From the NCBI GenBank assembly GCA_021647585.1, contig JAKIUK010000011.1:1-64000 (forward strand): 64,000 nucleotides of DNA. Reading direction: 5' to 3'. A program made the position numbers and the translations under genes. This document shows positions 55,526 through 64,000 of the stretch, piece after piece. Under the pieces are notes generated by a model, which was not told the origin of the DNA, did not search any database, and was given only the letters and a program-made list of their open reading frames with translations. The stretch comes from Methylococcaceae bacterium. Lineage in GTDB: Bacteria; Pseudomonadota; Gammaproteobacteria; Methylococcales; Methylomonadaceae. The stretch's first letter is position 1. Every line of letters starts with the position of its first letter.

Positions 55526-55999
55526 ATGAGTGAAGAAAATAAACAGAATGACCCTATTATGCAATGGGTTACTTTCCGTCTAGGGGATGAGAAGTACGGC
55601 ATAAATGTTATGCAAGTACAGGAAGTATTGAGAATAACTGAAATTGCTCCGGTACCAGGTGCACCCTCTTATGTTTTGGGAATCATTAATTTACGTGGTA
55701 ATGTCGTGACAGTCATCGATACGCGTAATCGTTTTGGGTTAATGTCTAAGGAAACTGATGACTCTTCACGGGTAGTTATAATTGAAACAGAAGAGCATAT
55801 TATTGGTATTTTGGTTGATAGTGTGGCTGAAGTCGTTGAACTAAGAGCATCTGAAATTGAGACTGCGCCCAATGTAGGAAATGATGAAACTTCGAAATAT
55901 ATTCAGGGTGTTACAAGTAGAGACAATGAGCTCTTGATCTTAGTAGATTTGAATAAATTTCTAAGTGACGAAGAAAAACAAGAGATGGATTTATTTTAG
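55526..55999 (+). CDS. cheW: Chemotaxis coupling protein CheW
   Basis: 157 aa CheW domain (WVTFRLGDEKYGINVMQVQE, APSYVLGIINLRGNVVTVID, HIIGILVDSVAEVVELR, DNELLILVDLNKFL). Couples CheA to receptors. No receptor gene is in the window. A small gene and a DUF2802 gene follow, as in Pseudomonas. Confidence 0.97.
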   Translation: MSEENKQNDPIMQWVTFRLGDEKYGINVMQVQEVLRITEIAPVPGAPSYVLGIINLRGNVVTVIDTRNRFGLMSKETDDSSRVVIIETEEHIIGILVDSVAEVVELRASEIETAPNVGNDETSKYIQGVTSRDNELLILVDLNKFLSDEEKQEMDLF

Positions 56000-56147
56000 T
56001 ATGTGATCAGTTTAGCTATTTAAAAAAAGTGTAAGTTTGGCGGCCTAATATATAGCCTGGTGTTATTATATATGAGAGTATTATTTTAATATTTGTTTTA
56101 GAAAAGTAGTGTTGATATAGAACGGTCTAGTAAATAAAGAGGTGAAT

Positions 56148-56318
56148 ATGATAGAAATAAACCCAATATCCCCCTCTTATCCCATTAAAAAGCCAAAAAA
56201 AGTCATTCCAGAGCATAAAAAACAATCGGATCAAAATCAATCATTATTTGATGAAAAAGATGTTAACGATGATCATACAAATGAACCAGCTGAACCGCAT
56301 ATTGATGAAATTGTTTAA
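56148..56318 (+). CDS. Small 56-aa hydrophilic protein between cheW and DUF2802
   Basis: Starts MIEINPISPSYPIKKPKKV behind AGAGGTGA and ends DEIV. Charged and Pro/Lys-rich, probably disordered. Its TAA overlaps the next gene's ATG by one base (TAATG), which supports it as a real coupled gene. I do not recognise a family; similar small proteins may occupy this spot in related flagellar loci. Confidence 0.65.
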   Translation: MIEINPISPSYPIKKPKKVIPEHKKQSDQNQSLFDEKDVNDDHTNEPAEPHIDEIV

Positions 56319-56701
56319 TGGATAATATTATACTCACTATTCTCGTTGTTATAATTATAGGTATTGTTGGCGTGCTGGTCTGGATGTTTTTCCAGCAAAA
56401 CAAGCTGAGAAAGGACTTGGTTATTGTTAGAGACTCTGTAGAGAGAAATAAAAGAGATATTGCAGGACTATGTTCAGCAGCAGTTTCTGTCGATGGTAAA
56501 TTGTCTGACAATAATGAGCAATTAAATGATATCGTAGAAAAAGTGGCTGATTTTGAACAACATGAACAACAAGACAGTCAGCCATATCATAGTGCTATTC
56601 AACGGGTTAAAAATGGTTCCACTGCAGCAGAGTTAATTGAACAGTGCGGTTTAAGCCGGGAAGAGGCCATGTTACTGATAAGGTTGCATGGTAATAGGTA
56701 A
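56318..56701 (+). CDS. DUF2802 membrane protein of the chemotaxis locus
   Basis: 127 aa. One N-terminal transmembrane helix (IILTILVVIIIGIVGVLVWMF), a coiled coil, and a C-terminal DUF2802 motif (YHSAIQRVKNGSTAAELIEQCGLSREEAMLL), like PA1465 at the end of the Pseudomonas cluster. Function unknown; location suggests a motility role. Confidence 0.8.
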   Translation: MDNIILTILVVIIIGIVGVLVWMFFQQNKLRKDLVIVRDSVERNKRDIAGLCSAAVSVDGKLSDNNEQLNDIVEKVADFEQHEQQDSQPYHSAIQRVKNGSTAAELIEQCGLSREEAMLLIRLHGNR

Positions 56702-56763
56702 ATGCAGATAGTTAGTGAAGTAGAAGTAAATAATCATCCAAACTCATCTCCCTTAGCTTTGAA

Positions 56764-57351
56764 TCAGATGGTATTTTGGTATTTATTTTGTCGTTTCTGG
56801 GGAACGGGCTTTTTAAAATCATTTTCAAAATTGTCAATTTGTTGGTTTAGCTGTTCTGCAAATGACTCAATTTCCTTTTTAATTAAGGGTAGTTGCTGTT
56901 CTAATTGATTATTAATTTTTTCGCCGAAAATATTTAGTTCTTTAAAGAATTCTTTAAATACATGACTGCCTGCCAAATCTGCAGAAGAACGTTGATAATC
57001 GACTTTCCATAACTTGTTTTCTTTAATTAGAAAAGTAGTAAAAGAAGACATTTTATCCGTGGTAGAAATGATTTGGGTTTCAACGGTGGCCTTATCATTG
57101 TCAATTACTATTTTTCCAAAGTTAAAGCTAAGGTTTTTTAAGTTTTGATCGGGTAAGGATGAAAGCAAGTGTTGCGATTTTGTACTGCAGTGTTTTTTAG
57201 CGCGATTTAAGTCGTTTGACGCTATTGCAGACCAAAATGCGAGTGTTGTTTGCTCTGGTGTTTGTATGGACTGACAGGCAGCCAGAGAAAACAACAGTAA
57301 AAACCCGGTAGTATAAGCTACCGGGGTTTTAAAATTAAAATCAATCATCAC
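56764..57351 (-). CDS. Lipoprotein with DUF4878-like domain
   Basis: 195 aa. Lipoprotein signal ending SLAAC26. The mature part (TPEQTTLAFWSAIASNDLNRAKKHC, then ATVETQIISTTDKMSSFTTFLIKENKLWKVD) resembles DUF4878/NTF2-like lipoproteins. A C-terminal coiled coil (INNQLEQQLPLIKKEIESF) is an addition. Overlaps the BI-1 gene end by 11 bp, so cotranscribed with it. Function unknown. Confidence 0.7.
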   Translation of the reverse strand: MMIDFNFKTPVAYTTGFLLLFSLAACQSIQTPEQTTLAFWSAIASNDLNRAKKHCSTKSQHLLSSLPDQNLKNLSFNFGKIVIDNDKATVETQIISTTDKMSSFTTFLIKENKLWKVDYQRSSADLAGSHVFKEFFKELNIFGEKINNQLEQQLPLIKKEIESFAEQLNQQIDNFENDFKKPVPQKRQNKYQNTI

Positions 57352-58009
57352 CGCTAAAAAAAGCTAGAATTTGTAATAAGCTTAAAAACAAGTTGTAAAT
57401 AGAAACATATAAAGAAACAGTGGCCATAATATAATTAGTTTCACCACCATGAATCATTGCACTGGTTTGGTATAAAATCATTCCAGACATGAGTAAGATA
57501 AACATTGCTGATACAGCAAGTGACAAGGCCGGTATTGAGAAGAATATGGCTCCAATACCGGCCAAAAATGCTACCAGGATTCCAACCATTAAAAAACCAC
57601 CAAGAAAACTAAAATCTTTACGGGTTGTTAAGGCATAACCTGATAAACCAAGAAATATAACACCAGTACCTCCTAATGCTGTCATGATTAGCTCATGGCC
57701 ATTGCTATATGCATTGAGGTACATATTTAAAATGGGTCCCAGTGTTAATCCCATAAAACCGGTTAAAGCAAAGACAAAGAGCAGTCCTAATGAACTGTTA
57801 CTGAATTTACTGGTGAGAAAAAGCAGACCAAAATAGCCGATCATAGTAATAATCATACCGGGATGAGGCAGATTAAATACCATTGCAGCACCTGCAGTTG
57901 CTGCACTAAAAAGCAATGTCATTGATAATAACATGTAAGTGTTTCTGAGCATTTTATTGCTTGATAAAATGCTTGCTTCAGGACGTGAAGCGGCGGTTTG
58001 TAAGCGCAT
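57341..58009 (-). CDS. Bax inhibitor-1/YccA family membrane protein
   Basis: 222 aa with seven hydrophobic helices, the pattern of the UPF0005/BI-1 family: MLRNTYMLLSMTLLFSA at the start, SALGGTG-like segments, and YNLFLSLLQILAFFSGDD at the end. E. coli YccA modulates FtsH. AAGGAA lies ahead of this ATG; a longer start 15 codons earlier is less likely. Confidence 0.88.
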   Translation of the reverse strand: MRLQTAASRPEASILSSNKMLRNTYMLLSMTLLFSAATAGAAMVFNLPHPGMIITMIGYFGLLFLTSKFSNSSLGLLFVFALTGFMGLTLGPILNMYLNAYSNGHELIMTALGGTGVIFLGLSGYALTTRKDFSFLGGFLMVGILVAFLAGIGAIFFSIPALSLAVSAMFILLMSGMILYQTSAMIHGGETNYIMATVSLYVSIYNLFLSLLQILAFFSGDD

Positions 58010-58129
58010 GGTAAATTCCTTATGTATATAGTGACTAATAGATATAGAAGACAATACAATCTTACAAGAGTTTCACAGTATTTGTAAGTATTTTTCGGTA
58101 CTATAGTCTATTTAGCAAGAATTTGGAAT

Positions 58130-58519
58130 ATGACAGAAAAAACTATAAAAACTCCCTATGAACTCATGGGTGGAGAGAATACTATTTTAAGTTTGGTTGA
58201 CAGGTTTTATTATTATATGGATACCTTACCTGAAGTAGCAGGGGTTAGAAAAATGCATGCTCAGAGTCTATCTAGTGCAAAAGATAAGTTGTTTAAGTTT
58301 TTATCAGGTTGGTTAGGTGGACCAGATTTGTTTATCCAAGAGTATGGTCACCCTATGCTACGAAAGCGCCATTTTCCATTCGCTATAGGCACATCAGAAA
58401 GAGATCAATGGATGTTCTGTATGACGAAAGCAATGACTGAAATTACCATGGATTCCGCTTTGAGAGTCAGTCTTTTAGAAGCATTGGATAACTTGGCAAC
58501 GCATATGGTTAATCAATAA
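58130..58519 (+). CDS. Group II truncated hemoglobin
   Basis: 129 aa. Proximal heme histidine H81 in MLRKRHFPFAIG, followed by ERDQWM with the group II tryptophan; B-helix aromatics FYYYM at 26-30. Group II truncated globins bind O2 or NO and are linked to stress resistance. Divergent from the BI-1 gene. The next 240 bp (58520-58759) hold no gene. Confidence 0.9.
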   Translation: MTEKTIKTPYELMGGENTILSLVDRFYYYMDTLPEVAGVRKMHAQSLSSAKDKLFKFLSGWLGGPDLFIQEYGHPMLRKRHFPFAIGTSERDQWMFCMTKAMTEITMDSALRVSLLEALDNLATHMVNQ

Positions 58520-58759
58520 AAAAGCTAACTATTCAGCATGTTTTGTTATTCCGGATGGAGCCAAGAATTTGAAAGTTTAAACTCATAGGTTTTTCGCGCT
58601 GGTCGAAATGACAGTTTTTAGAAACTGATTGTAGTTGATGTTCTTTGCTATTCCTACAGATCAAAAAACCGGCTTCATATTTTGAAATATGCTGAATAAG
58701 TCACAATAAAAGTTAATTATTTCCCTTAAATTTATATCTTAACCATAGGAAACATCTGC

Positions 58760-60664
58760 ATGTCATTATCTAAACAACTGTTATTACTTCTTTCAGCTTT
58801 GTTCTTAATGATTTTTAGTGTCAATTTTGTATTAAGTGTCAACAATATAAGAAGTTATCTGGAAGGTGGGGCAGAAGTGCATGCGCAAGATACAGCAACA
58901 TCACTAGGTTTATCTCTGAGTCCCTATATGGTGGAAGAAACGGATCCCGTTATAGAAACAACTATGAATGCAATATTTGATATGGGCTATTATCAGGAAA
59001 TTAAATTGGTTAATGTGGAAGGGAAACCATTAGTGACCCTCAAAAACCAGCAAGAATTTGAGGGAGTTCCTGACTGGTTTGTTAAAACTATTCCAATGAA
59101 AACAGTTGTGGCTAATAGTGAAATAAGTTCGGGCTGGAATATAAGTGGTGTGATATACGTTACCCTGAATCCTGGATATGCATATTTTAAACTGTACGAG
59201 CAGGCAAAAAGCAGTTTTTACTATTCATTAGCCGCATTTGCCGTTTCCATTAGTTTATTGTTAATAGTATTACGTGTGACCCTGCGTTCTTTAAAAAAGA
59301 TAGACCATATGGCATTAACCATAGCTGATGGCAGATTTGAAACGATTGAAGAATTACCTTGGACTACAGAAGTTAGAAATGTAACTACTTCAATGAATAT
59401 GATGAGTAGAAAAATCGAAAAAGTTATAAAAAATTCTAACAAAAAATTAGATAACATAGGTAAGCGACTGCAACAAGATGATTTAACCGGGCTGAATAAG
59501 AAAAGCAGTTTTGAGATAGAGATGAAGAAGTTATTTATTTCCGATGTTGAAACGTCTATCTTCATGATAAAAATTGACGGATTAAGCAGTCTGGTTAAAG
59601 AATTGGGATCAGATGCCATTGATGAATTTTTAAAAGATTTTGCGCAGGTCCTAATTATGGTTGCTGAACAGTATAAGGAGGGGAAAATATCTGCTTATCG
59701 TTTTTTTGGTTCGGAATTTGTGCTTTTAGTAAAGCAGGTAGAAATTAAGCAAATAGAGCAAATCGCAAAATTACTTAGCACTTCTTTGGCTGCATTGGGT
59801 ACAAAGTATCTAAAACCGGACATAGCTCATATAGGTGTCGCACCGTTTAATCCTGTTGGTACAACTGAAGGTATTTTATTGGCTGCTAACGAAGCTTACG
59901 AGCAAGCCCGGTTAATTGGAGCAAATAGTTATTATATAGGGGAAAGAGATAGCAAGGCGATAGACATTGATGAATGGAAATCATTGGTCTTTAATATTAT
60001 TGATAAGCAGGACTACAAAGTTTCATTTGTGGGTAAGGTGGAGGATTTTCAAACAGGGAAAATATTAATGGAAGAGGCCTTTACTCATGTAGTTGATCAA
60101 AAGGGTAATTCGATTTCAATAGGCACTTTTGTTTCCATCGCAGAAAAATTTTCAAAAATTGTTGAATTGGATAAAGGCATTACTACAAAAGTAGTTAACT
60201 ATATAAAAGATGAACATATCCAACATACCATAGCTATCAATTTATCTATTAGAACTATTAAAAACAGTGATTTTCGTGCTTGGCTTTTTACATTGATAAA
60301 ACGAAATCAATCACTTTCACAGCAACTGGTTTTTAGTATTTCAGCATATGCTGCGGCAAAAGAAGTAATTGTTTATAAAGATTTTATAGAGTTTGTGCAT
60401 AAGTTGAATGCGAAAGTGATGATTAAACGATTTGAAACGCAATCTCTGTCACCAGAGATTGCTAAAGAACTTAATCCAGATTATATACGTTTAACGAGAG
60501 AGATAGGTAATGGGATTGCAATTGATGAAGGAAAAAAAGTATTTGTAGAAACTATGCAAGAAATTGCTGAGTTACTGGATATCAATGTTTTAGCAGAGAA
60601 TGTCCATTCTGAAAACGATTTTAGGTGTATTAAAGCCATCGGTATTTCTGGTGCAAGCAGATAA
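58760..60664 (+). CDS. lapD: LapD-like c-di-GMP receptor (degenerate GGDEF-EAL)
   Basis: 634 aa. Transmembrane helix at 7-26, a periplasmic LapD/MoxY domain to about 152 with the conserved WF and GW segments, a second helix, HAMP, a GGDEF domain whose motif has become FFGSEF, and an EAL-like domain without the catalytic EAL. Such proteins bind c-di-GMP rather than make or cut it. The lapG gene follows 32 bp later. The EAL end is short (GISGASR); +1-frame codons follow, so a terminal frameshift is possible. Confidence 0.88.
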   Translation: MSLSKQLLLLLSALFLMIFSVNFVLSVNNIRSYLEGGAEVHAQDTATSLGLSLSPYMVEETDPVIETTMNAIFDMGYYQEIKLVNVEGKPLVTLKNQQEFEGVPDWFVKTIPMKTVVANSEISSGWNISGVIYVTLNPGYAYFKLYEQAKSSFYYSLAAFAVSISLLLIVLRVTLRSLKKIDHMALTIADGRFETIEELPWTTEVRNVTTSMNMMSRKIEKVIKNSNKKLDNIGKRLQQDDLTGLNKKSSFEIEMKKLFISDVETSIFMIKIDGLSSLVKELGSDAIDEFLKDFAQVLIMVAEQYKEGKISAYRFFGSEFVLLVKQVEIKQIEQIAKLLSTSLAALGTKYLKPDIAHIGVAPFNPVGTTEGILLAANEAYEQARLIGANSYYIGERDSKAIDIDEWKSLVFNIIDKQDYKVSFVGKVEDFQTGKILMEEAFTHVVDQKGNSISIGTFVSIAEKFSKIVELDKGITTKVVNYIKDEHIQHTIAINLSIRTIKNSDFRAWLFTLIKRNQSLSQQLVFSISAYAAAKEVIVYKDFIEFVHKLNAKVMIKRFETQSLSPEIAKELNPDYIRLTREIGNGIAIDEGKKVFVETMQEIAELLDINVLAENVHSENDFRCIKAIGISGASR

Positions 60665-60696
60665 TCGTTTTCAAAATGAGTACAGCTGGATAGAAA

Positions 60697-61401
60697 ATGC
60701 TTGTTATGCGTAAGAAACAAGTGTCGCATATACTTAAACAGCCTGTTTTATATAAACAGTACAGTAAGTTATTTATAGCCTTGTTACTTGCATTAAGCAC
60801 ATTTTCTGGATCGGCAACTTTTAATATTAGTAATGCATTACTGATAAAAATAAAAAATAAATACGGTGAACAGGCTGTTATAAGAGTTGAGCAATGGCAC
60901 AAACTTATGCAGACAGCAACAAATTTGCCAGAGCAAGAAAAATTAACACGAGTGAATGATTTCTTTAATCAACGAATTGAATTTGTTGATGATATTTTTC
61001 TTTGGGGTGTTAAAGATTATTGGGCTACTCCTTTGGAACTTTTGTCGAAGGGGGCAGGGGATTGTGAAGATTTTTCCATTGCCAAATATTTTACTTTGAA
61101 AGAATTGGGTGTACCTGAAAGTAAAATTCGGATAACGTATGTAAAAGCCTTAACACTTAATCAGGCCCATATGGTTTTAACCTATTTTTCTTCACCCCGA
61201 GCCTTACCGGTTGTTTTGGATAATTTAATTCCTGAGATAAAGTCGGCAGCCAAGCGTAAAGATTTATTACCCGTATATAGCTTTAATGGTTCCGGCTTAT
61301 GGTTGGCAAAATCCAGAGGTAGGGGGAAAAGAGTGGGTGGATCTGGTCGATTAAGTATGTGGGCTGAATTAAAACAGAGAATGTTAAATAATACACTTTA
61401 A
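60697..61401 (+). CDS. lapG: LapG-like periplasmic cysteine protease
   Basis: 234 aa. Signal peptide or anchor near 24-42, then a transglutaminase-like cysteine protease domain with the catalytic triad C123 (GAGDCEDF), H158 (NQAHMVL) and D175 (VVLDNL). In Pseudomonas, LapD holds LapG when c-di-GMP is high; freed LapG cuts the surface adhesin LapA. No adhesin gene is in this window. Confidence 0.9.
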   Translation: MLVMRKKQVSHILKQPVLYKQYSKLFIALLLALSTFSGSATFNISNALLIKIKNKYGEQAVIRVEQWHKLMQTATNLPEQEKLTRVNDFFNQRIEFVDDIFLWGVKDYWATPLELLSKGAGDCEDFSIAKYFTLKELGVPESKIRITYVKALTLNQAHMVLTYFSSPRALPVVLDNLIPEIKSAAKRKDLLPVYSFNGSGLWLAKSRGRGKRVGGSGRLSMWAELKQRMLNNTL

Positions 61402-61608
61402 TTTTTGCTTAATATCAACTTGTACAGCACTTTGTATATCAATTAAACTGCCAATCTTGAATTGTTATACAGTTTGGGTTGATCAGTACGTTATACTTTT
61501 TTTATAAAATTTTTAATAGAGTGTTTTTATAAAACACACAAGGTGAAAAATAGTAACAGCTTGAAGCCTTTCATACTTCATGGTAAATAAATGCAATTTT
61601 CCATTCAA

Positions 61609-61738
61609 CCTAGATAAATCAGTTGATCGCTTAGGGTGAGCATAAGCTATTGAATAATAATTATAACTTAATGTATTAGTACATACCTTATGGGTGAGAG
61701 ATTTTCCACAAAATCCGTACTCAACTGATTTTTCTAGA
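61609..61738. repeat. Small inverted-repeat element, copy 8 (130 bp)
   Basis: Left end CCTAGATAAATCAGTTGATC, right end TCAACTGATTTTTCTAGA, flanks TTCAA and TTGAA (4 of 5). The left end is like that of copy 2. It lies in the 393-bp gap between the convergent lapG and ssb genes; the rest of that gap shows no gene. Confidence 0.7.
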
Positions 61739-61794
61739 TTGAATCTACAGAAAGGCTTATCAGTATGTTTACCTTTTTTTATATTAGGTGCTTT

Positions 61795-62205
61795 TTAAAA
61801 AGGCACATCATCAAAGTCATCCAGGCTACTAGGGCTATTGCTGGGTTGGGATGTCTGTTGATAATCTTGTTGCTGAGGCTGCCCCTGCCCATTCCGTTTA
61901 CCTACCAGATCAATTATATTCGCATTTAGTTCTAAACTGGTTCTTGTAGTACCGTCATTTGCCTGATATTCACGCTGAGATAATTCACCAGAAACAAAAA
62001 CCTGTTGCCCTTTTTTTAAGTAATTTTGTAGCGAACCTTCTGCACGCTTACCCCATAATGCAACTCTGACCCATAGAGTTTGTTGTCTATCACCAAAACC
62101 AATATTATTAGCGACAGTAATGTTCAGAACAGATTGTCCTGAAGGAGTAACCCTGACTTCAGCATCCCGGCCAACCGTTCCTGTAAAACTAAATACATTA
62201 CTCAT
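61795..62205 (-). CDS. ssb: Single-stranded DNA-binding protein
   Basis: 136 aa. N-terminal OB fold (VFSFTGTVGRDAEVR, LWVRVALWGKRAEG, GQQVFVSGELSQREY) to about 105, a short Gln/Ser-rich linker and the acidic C-terminal tail DDFDDVPF that recruits repair proteins. Shorter than the 178-aa E. coli SSB through a reduced linker. Confidence 0.93.
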   Translation of the reverse strand: MSNVFSFTGTVGRDAEVRVTPSGQSVLNITVANNIGFGDRQQTLWVRVALWGKRAEGSLQNYLKKGQQVFVSGELSQREYQANDGTTRTSLELNANIIDLVGKRNGQGQPQQQDYQQTSQPSNSPSSLDDFDDVPF

Positions 62206-62412
62206 TATTGATTATTTCCCAGATAAAATTAATTGTAGAGAGCATTATAAACTATAAATTAGTATAGTTAGCTGCTGAGAAATACCAATGCTATCTATAA
62301 GAAAAATAACACACGCAATTTAGACATGTGCTTATAAATAAACTTTGTTTAGAATCCATCATTTTATAATTTATTCGAATTTAGTTGATAAATCTGTAGC
62401 TTTTGAAATATA

Positions 62413-63174
62413 GTGCAGTTACTTTTTGCAAAGAAAATAAAAGGAATAGGGATAAATACTTTAGCTTTTAAATATACTATTCGTCGTAGTCAGCGAGCCA
62501 AAAAAACACGTATTATTGTTACCTCAGATAAAATTGAAGTTGTTGCTCCTTTACTAGTTTCGATCAGTAAAATTCATGCCTTTGTATATGCCCAGCAAGA
62601 CTGGATTGTTGCAGCAACTGACAAAATAGAGCTTAAAAACCTAAACATTAAAAAACCAGGGCCTGCGAATTATATTGAAGGCGTTGCAGTGCCTTATCAT
62701 GGGCAGCAGGTCAAGATAAGTTTTGCAGACTCTTTATCAACAGATGTTCAAGTCAAATTCAACGACCAAACCTTCAAAATTTATTTGCCGACTGAGAAAC
62801 TAGAGCAAGATAGTAGTGAATTTGTCAGGTTAGCCTTAACCGAATGGATGAAAAACCAGGCACTGAAAGAAGTGGAAGGTTTAGTTGAATGTTATGCCAA
62901 AAAATATAATTTATATCCACGGCATATTAAAATAAAAACACAGAAAAGTCGTTGGGGTAGTTGTGGGATTCATAATGATATTAATATAAATTGGTTGTTG
63001 ATACTCGCTCCACCAGAAGTTATGGAATATGTTGTGGTACATGAACTTTGCCACATAAAAGAAAGAAACCATTCAGCCAGATTTTGGCAATTAGTAGAAG
63101 TACATTTGCCGGGTTATAAAAAACAAAGAAACTGGCTGAAGCAGAATGGCCGCAATTTGATGCAGGGATTGTAA
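62413..63174 (+). CDS. YgjP-like metal-dependent hydrolase (M48/SprT-like)
   Basis: 253 aa from GTG. The zinc site is HELCH at 210-214 followed by H in RNHSARFW; KSRWGSC is also conserved, marking the YgjP/DUF45 family of predicted metallopeptidases. The ribosome-binding site is weak, so the exact start is uncertain. Its stop overlaps the start of the thioredoxin-like gene by one base. Substrate unknown. Confidence 0.85.
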   Translation: MQLLFAKKIKGIGINTLAFKYTIRRSQRAKKTRIIVTSDKIEVVAPLLVSISKIHAFVYAQQDWIVAATDKIELKNLNIKKPGPANYIEGVAVPYHGQQVKISFADSLSTDVQVKFNDQTFKIYLPTEKLEQDSSEFVRLALTEWMKNQALKEVEGLVECYAKKYNLYPRHIKIKTQKSRWGSCGIHNDININWLLILAPPEVMEYVVVHELCHIKERNHSARFWQLVEVHLPGYKKQRNWLKQNGRNLMQGL

Positions 63175-63661
63175 TGCGAATAAGCATAAAAAAATTATTT
63201 TTTTATTTTGTCGCCGTATTGGTTATTTTTGGAGGCCAGTTTCTACTGAATAATGGTCGTTTAACAGGTCCTATTCCTCAAATTAGACAACAAACTATTG
63301 ATGGTAGCAGTGCGATGGAAGCTATTAGTAAAGGCCCTGCAATGGTTTATTTTTGGGCTGAATGGTGTGGTCTGTGTAAAATGATGCAACCCCCTGTTTC
63401 GGCGGTTTTAAAAGATTTTCCTGGAATAACTATAGCCGTTAAATCGGGTGACTCTGCACGTGTTGATAATTATATGCAGGAAAAATCGCTTAACTGGAAA
63501 GTAGTTAATGATCCACTTGGATTAATAGGCCGCCAGTTTAAAATCAAAGGAGTTCCTGCCGTTTTTTTTTAAACAAAAAAGGAGACATATTACTAACTAC
63601 TGTAGGTTATACTAGCGAAATTGGATTAAGATTTAGACTGTGGTTAGTGGGTATGAATTAA
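63174..63661 (+). pseudogene. Membrane-anchored thioredoxin-like protein (ScsD-like), frameshifted at a T9 tract
   Basis: N-terminal anchor helix (LFFYFVAVLVIFGGQFLL) and a periplasmic thioredoxin domain with WCGLC at 64-68. At 63562-63570 a run of nine T leads to TAA after GVPAVFF (132 aa). One more T (or two fewer) restores a frame continuing LNKKGDILLTTVGYTSEIG, then LRFRLWLVG, to a stop at 63661, which matches the expected family C-terminus. It may be a mutation, slippage-based variation or a sequencing error. Confidence 0.75.
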
Positions 63662-64000
63662 ACTACAAACTTGCCTAAATACAATTGCACCTATTTCTCG
63701 TTTGGTTATGGTTAATTAACGAAGCACCTATTTAATAAGGTGCTTAGGATCGTGTACAGAATAACTTGAACAAACCACTTCGCCAATTACCCCATTTATT
63801 CTATGTGATTTCCTTAGATATTTAATTTCACGTTTCAACCAATACCAACAAAGGTGATGGCAATATTAAGGTCTAAAACTGAATTACATCAGAAAGAATT
63901 CATCTTTTTCTAGTTTCCACCTCCCTCTTAGTAGGCGTTTTTAACAGAGTCTAATGGTTTTGCTTCCTCAGGCAAGGTTACATGCAGATATTTATTTATT
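63662..64000. other. Intergenic end of window
   Basis: A hairpin AAGCACCT/AGGTGCTT at 63722-63745 without a T run is the only structure. I see no gene I can support in this stretch on either strand. Confidence 0.5.

Noticed and set aside
1..64000. tRNA, rRNA and CRISPR arrays
   Set aside because: I looked for T-loop motifs, conserved rRNA segments and regularly spaced short repeats and found none convincing.

Overview
The window looks like chromosomal DNA of a motile gammaproteobacterium of low to moderate G+C. The core genes keep gammaproteobacterial order (ybeL-like/leuS/lptE/holA; asd-fimV). The flagellar and chemotaxis block follows the Pseudomonas-type polar flagellum layout: fliLMNOPQR-flhBA-flhF-flhG-fliA-cheYZAB-motCD-parC-parP-cheW-DUF2802. 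AT-rich spacers, a VPxPA-type C-terminal sorting signal and abundant small transposon-like repeats would suit a Methylococcales-like methanotroph or relative, but no methane-oxidation gene is present, so the order is an inference only.

Layout. 1-700: truncated IS110-family element sitting in a small inverted-repeat element. 0.7-5.3 kb: zinc-ribbon protein, leuS, lptE, holA. 5.3-8.2 kb: CRP-like palindrome, exported VPxPA-CTERM protein, tandem repeat, DUF1249/queD/PilZ operon and a 163-bp palindrome. 8.3-20.8 kb: housekeeping (trpS, rapA, aspartic protease, DUF2288, TPR protein, DUF1415, CBS protein, adk, asd, fimV). 20.8-30.3 kb: accessory segment with a decayed ISAs1-like transposase, a 223-aa unknown, a giant (1818 aa) lipoprotein multicopper oxidase resembling MofA/MnxG-type proteins, and a secreted beta-propeller, bracketed by two small elements. 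30.3-33.0 kb: BarA/GacS-like hybrid kinase. 33.1-36.0 kb: a decayed region with an internally deleted FAD oxidoreductase next to an intact DUF2892 gene, an HsdR-N-like nuclease with an early stop, and a lysozyme-like protein overlapping a two-helix membrane protein (possible toxin/immunity pair). 36.3-56.7 kb: flagellar export apparatus, switch, polar-placement GTPase/ATPase, sigma-28 and a complete phosphorelay-to-motor chemotaxis set. 56.8-64 kb: lipoprotein, BI-1 family protein, truncated globin, LapD/LapG pair, ssb, YgjP-like metallopeptidase and a frameshifted thioredoxin-like gene.

Working together: FlhF/FlhG and ParC/ParP should place flagellum and chemoreceptor array at the pole; CheA-CheY-CheZ signal to FliM/FliN; FliA probably reads a sigma-28-like promoter in front of cheY. 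A PilZ protein and LapD suggest c-di-GMP control of surface attachment, LapG being the protease LapD normally restrains. Eight copies of one 70-240 bp inverted-repeat family (ends CCTAG...CTAGG, 5-bp AT-rich target duplications) are scattered through intergenic spaces, including between flhB and flhA. I saw no rRNA, tRNA or CRISPR array.
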